64,000 nt of DNA, from positions 34,315 through 98,314 of the forward strand of contig NZ_SLXP01000004.1 in assembly GCF_004343075.1 (NCBI RefSeq). The letters are read 5' to 3'. The position numbers and the translations under genes were made by a program. The notes below the pieces were generated by a model. That model saw only the letters and a program-made list of their open reading frames with translations, did no database searches and was not told the origin of the DNA. Below are positions 61,538 through 64,000 of this stretch, one piece after another (within the stretch, counting starts at the first letter, position 1; each line of letters begins with the position of its first letter). This DNA comes from Rhodovulum marinum (GTDB taxonomy: Bacteria > Pseudomonadota > Alphaproteobacteria > Rhodobacterales > Rhodobacteraceae).

Positions 61538-62455
61538 TCAGCCCGCCGGGATCGCCCGCTGCAGCTTGACCGGTTCGCTGCGCGCGAGCCGCACGAAATG
61601 CGCGATATAGGGGCGCGCGGCGTCCTCGGTGCGGGTGGCGGCATAGATGCGTTTCGTCAGCCCGGCCTCGGTCACCCGCCGCACCGCCAGGTCCGCGCCG
61701 CCGCGCGCGTCGCGTACCACCCAGTCGGGCAGCACCGTCACCCCGCGCCCCGAGGCCACCAGCATCAGGATCACCGCCGTCAGTTCGACGGGGCGCACCG
61801 CCAGCGGTTCCACCCGGGCCGGGCCCAGGAGCCCGGCGAACACGTCCAGCCGCGCGCGGTCCACCGGGTAGGTGATCAGCGTCTGGTCGCGGAAATCCTC
61901 GGCCTCGACGAAGGGCCTGTCGGCCAGCGGGTGGGTGGCGGCGCAGACGAAGACCGGTTCGTAGTCGAAGAGCGGGGCGAAGGTCAGCCCCTCGTGGTCC
62001 TCGGGATCGGAGGAGATCACCAGGTCGACTTCTTCGCGTTCCAGCGCGGGCAGCGCGTCGAAGGACAGGCCGGGGCGGATGTCGACATCGACCTCGGGCC
62101 AGGCCTTGCGGAAGGATTCGAGCACCGGCAAGAGCCAGTCATAGCAGGCGTGGCATTCCAGCGTGATGTGCAGCCGCCCCGACCGGCCGGATTTCAGCCC
62201 CTGGAATTCGGCCTGCAGCGCGGTGATCTCGGGCAGGACGCGTTCGGCCGCGCGCAGCAGGCGCAGCCCCGCCGCCGACAGCCGCAAGGGCTTGGTCCGG
62301 CGGACGAAAAGCTCCAGGCCCACCTGCTCTTCCAGCCCCTTGACCTGGTGGCTGAGCGCCGATTGGGTGATGTTCAGCCGTTCGGCCGCGCGCGCCAGGC
62401 CGCCCGCGTCGTGGATCGCCTTGATCGTGCGCAGGTGGCGCAACTCCAGATGCAT
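61538..62455 (-). CDS. metR: LysR-family regulator MetR
   Basis: 305 residues from the ATG at 62455; the reading frame continues 57 bases upstream. The wHTH has LRTIKAIHDAGGLARAAERL and ITQSALSHQVKGLEEQVG. The effector domain shows TLECHACYDWLLPVLESF and SFDALPALEREEVDLVISSD, close to MetR, which senses homocysteine. It is divergent from metF, its usual target, so the assignment is strong. It activates methionine biosynthesis. Confidence 0.9.
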   Translation of the reverse strand: MHLELRHLRTIKAIHDAGGLARAAERLNITQSALSHQVKGLEEQVGLELFVRRTKPLRLSAAGLRLLRAAERVLPEITALQAEFQGLKSGRSGRLHITLECHACYDWLLPVLESFRKAWPEVDVDIRPGLSFDALPALEREEVDLVISSDPEDHEGLTFAPLFDYEPVFVCAATHPLADRPFVEAEDFRDQTLITYPVDRARLDVFAGLLGPARVEPLAVRPVELTAVILMLVASGRGVTVLPDWVVRDARGGADLAVRRVTEAGLTKRIYAATRTEDAARPYIAHFVRLARSEPVKLQRAIPAG

Positions 62456-62466
62456 ATTGTCGCGAT

Positions 62467-62494
62467 ACTCATATTCATCTTGAGAACTATGAGT
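62467..62494. promoter_or_regulatory. Dyad in the metR-metF promoter region
   Basis: ACTCAT-N16-ATGAGT is a perfect interrupted inverted repeat in the 101-base divergent gap, between metR and metF. It is a good candidate for the MetR operator, although not the Escherichia coli TGAA-N5-TTCA sequence. Confidence 0.5.
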
Positions 62495-62556
62495 TTGTTT
62501 CACAGTTTGCATCGTGCGACAAGCATCCTCACGCCGAATCCTCCGGAGAGAGCCCC

Positions 62557-63429
62557 ATGTCCGCCGCCCCCCGCGTTTCCTTCGAATTCTTCCCGCCGCA
62601 ATCCATCGAGGCGAGCTTTCGCCTGTGGGACACGGTGCAGGCGCTGGCGCCGCTGAAGCCGCAATTCGTTTCGGTGACCTATGGCGCGGGCGGGACCACG
62701 CGCAAGCTGACCCATGACGCGGTGGAAACCATCCACAAGCATTACGGGTTGAACGTGGCCGCGCATCTGACCTGCGTCGAGGCGACCCGGGCCGAGACGA
62801 TGGAGATCGTCGATTCCTATGCGCAGGCCGGCGTGACGGAGATCGTGGCGCTGCGCGGCGATCCGCCGAAGGGGCAGGGCGCGTTCACGGCCCATCCCGA
62901 CGGCTTTGCCAATTCCTGCGAGTTGATCGAGGCGCTGGCGGCGCGTGCAGCCTTTACCATTCGGGTCGGCGCGTACCCGGACCCGCATCCCGAATCGCAG
63001 GGCGTGGGCCATGACGTGCAGTGGCTGAAGCGCAAGTTCGAGGCGGGGGCCGATTCCGCGATCACCCAGTTCTTCTTCGAGGCCGAGACCTTTTTCCGGT
63101 TCCGCGACGAGTGCGATGCGGCGGGCATCGACGGCGCGAAGATCATTCCCGGCATCCTGCCGATCGAGAAATGGGCCGGCGTGCGCCGGTTCGCCGAACG
63201 CTGTGGCGCGCATGTGCCGGCCTGGGTGGACGAGGCGTTCGACAAGGCGGTTCGGGACGGGCGCGAGGAACTCTTGGGCAAGGCGATGGCGACCGAGCTG
63301 TGCTCCAAGCTGATGGAGGGGGGCGTGCAGGATTTCCATTTCTACACGCTGAACAAGCCGCACCTGACGCGCGATATCTGCCATGCCCTTGGCGTGCAGA
63401 CCCAGGCGCACCTGGAAAAGGTCGCCTGA
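62557..63429 (+). CDS. metF: 5,10-Methylenetetrahydrofolate reductase
   Basis: Reduces methylene-THF to 5-methyl-THF for methionine synthesis, using FAD and NADH. 290 residues, bacterial catalytic-domain type. VSFEFFPPQ at the start, THDAVETIHKHYGLNVAAHL and EIVALRGDPPKG for flavin binding, and TQFFFEAETFFRFRDECD. It is controlled by the divergent metR. Together with fhs, folD and purU it gives four folate one-carbon enzymes in this window. Confidence 0.96.
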   Translation: MSAAPRVSFEFFPPQSIEASFRLWDTVQALAPLKPQFVSVTYGAGGTTRKLTHDAVETIHKHYGLNVAAHLTCVEATRAETMEIVDSYAQAGVTEIVALRGDPPKGQGAFTAHPDGFANSCELIEALAARAAFTIRVGAYPDPHPESQGVGHDVQWLKRKFEAGADSAITQFFFEAETFFRFRDECDAAGIDGAKIIPGILPIEKWAGVRRFAERCGAHVPAWVDEAFDKAVRDGREELLGKAMATELCSKLMEGGVQDFHFYTLNKPHLTRDICHALGVQTQAHLEKVA

Positions 63430-63476
63430 CGGGCGCGGCGGCCCGCGGGCGGGATCGCCGGCAAGCTTGTCCTGAG

Positions 63477-63534
63477 GGTTTCGCCCCGGCTGCGCCGGGG
63501 CGACCGGGGGCCGGGGGCTGACGCCCCCGGCCCC
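63477..63534 (+). repeat. Double-hairpin repeat, copy H
   Basis: Hairpin 1 CGCCCCGGC-TGC-GCCGGGGCG matches copy C. Hairpin 2 is CCGGGGGC-TGAC-GCCCCCGG. It lies 48 bases after the metF stop, more than 48 kb from the other copies. Confidence 0.85.
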
Positions 63535-63855
63535 GTTCCGTTTTGCATGTGCCGGTGGAGCGGTGCCCCTGCCCGGGGGTGCCTGGAATGGCGTGGCGGC
63601 CTCGCTTTTCCCGGGGCGGTTCGTGCCGGGTGCGCCGTATCGCGCGCGACCCTTTCCGACGCGAACGCGGGGCGATGCCTGGGCCATGGGAAACCGAGGC
63701 GGATATCGGGCCACACGATCCAAGCCGGCAGGTCCGGGCATGGCGGCGTGTGGCCAAGGTCGGGCACGATGTTCTGCGTGTCGTTTCGGCGGCCGGGCAG
63801 GCCGGTTTCCGTCCGTGTTCCGTTCACCTTGTGGCGGTCTGGCAGGAAAACGTGA
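63535..63855. other. 321-base stretch with no gene seen
   Basis: Average composition for the window; no ORF with a credible ribosome site or family match. A gene could begin here and continue past the window, but the sequence becomes unreliable after it. Confidence 0.3.
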
Positions 63856-64000
63856 CCGGGGGGGGCGGCGGGGGGGGGGGCCCCCCCCCCCCCCCCCCCC
63901 CGGCCCCCCCCCCCCCCCCCGCCCCCCCCCGGGGGGGGGCGGGCGCCCCCCCCCCCCCCGGGCGCCCGCCCCCCGCCGGCCGCGGGGGGGGGGCGGGAGC
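63856..64000. other. Probable sequencing/assembly artefact
   Basis: The last ~145 bases are runs of only G and C (homopolymers of up to 20). It carries no information and looks like failed base calling at a contig end. Do not read biology from it. Confidence 0.85.

Noticed and set aside
63547..63855. 102-codon ORF after metF
   Set aside because: No ribosome site or family match, and it runs into the artefactual G/C tail.

Overview
The window is about 64 kb of very GC-rich DNA from an alphaproteobacterium. Gene content and order point to the Rhodobacterales (Rhodobacteraceae/Paracoccaceae): a ruvCAB block joined to ybgC-tolQRAB-pal-cpoB-tilS-ftsH, tldD near thrC, DUF1127 small proteins, CtrA-like boxes before dprA, and the ligase-associated helicase/phosphoesterase pair. 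Almost all of it looks like a normal chromosome. I see no prophage, integrase, transposase or CRISPR array. This family assignment is inference from sequence alone. The last ~145 bases are G/C homopolymer blocks that look like a sequencing or assembly artefact.

Layout. 1-2.7 kb: dprA (partial) and tldD on the minus strand. 3-9.5 kb: thrC, an M16 peptidase and a GNAT enzyme in an overlapping operon, then an FAH-family enzyme, a secreted MBL-fold protein and an FAD-linked hydroxyacid dehydrogenase. 9.5-15.6 kb: apt, a ribbon-helix-helix regulator with a palindromic operator, a cation/Ca2+ antiporter, mtnP, a flavin reductase-like protein, a GNAT and msrA; the gaps hold seven of eight copies of a dispersed double-hairpin repeat. 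15.9-32.2 kb: prmA, a small membrane protein, a DUF1127 protein, then one long plus-strand block, ruvC-ruvA-ruvB, two unknown genes, a 49-residue-repeat membrane protein, ybgC, tolQ-tolR-tolA-tolB-pal-cpoB, tilS and ftsH.

32.5-36.8 kb: fhs, a chorismate mutase, folD, a PaaI-type thioesterase and a membrane LytTR regulator with tandem direct repeats in its promoter region. 36.8-41.3 kb (minus): pdeM, lhr, dtd and a PfkB sugar kinase. 41.5-47.8 kb: hsp20, then a minus-strand membrane-stress-like cluster (27-residue membrane peptide, XpaC, TelA, DUF2927 lipoprotein, SPFH-GYF protein, zinc-ribbon membrane protein). 47.8-57.4 kb: rluB-type pseudouridine synthase, tadA, a UPF0173 hydrolase, a ceramidase-family membrane protein, purU, gatC-gatA, a lipoprotein, a cell-wall amidase, the RNase P RNA, two tandem DUF533 paralogues and rpmG. 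57.5-63.4 kb: a PMT-type glycosyltransferase, a BI-1/YccA protein, a second DUF1127 protein, a LysR regulator, metR and metF.

How they work together. The ruv genes handle recombination intermediates; ybgC and tol-pal-cpoB make the trans-envelope constriction system. Fhs, FolD, PurU and MetF are four folate one-carbon enzymes in one window, under separate promoters. The TelA/XpaC/SPFH/zinc-ribbon genes look like one membrane-stress module. The most interesting leads are the covarying double-hairpin repeat family, the 49-residue-repeat membrane protein inserted in the ruv-tol block, the membrane-stress cluster with its coupled microprotein, the LytTR promoter repeats, the CtrA-like boxes at dprA, and a tldD-thrC junction where I would expect cytochrome oxidase genes.
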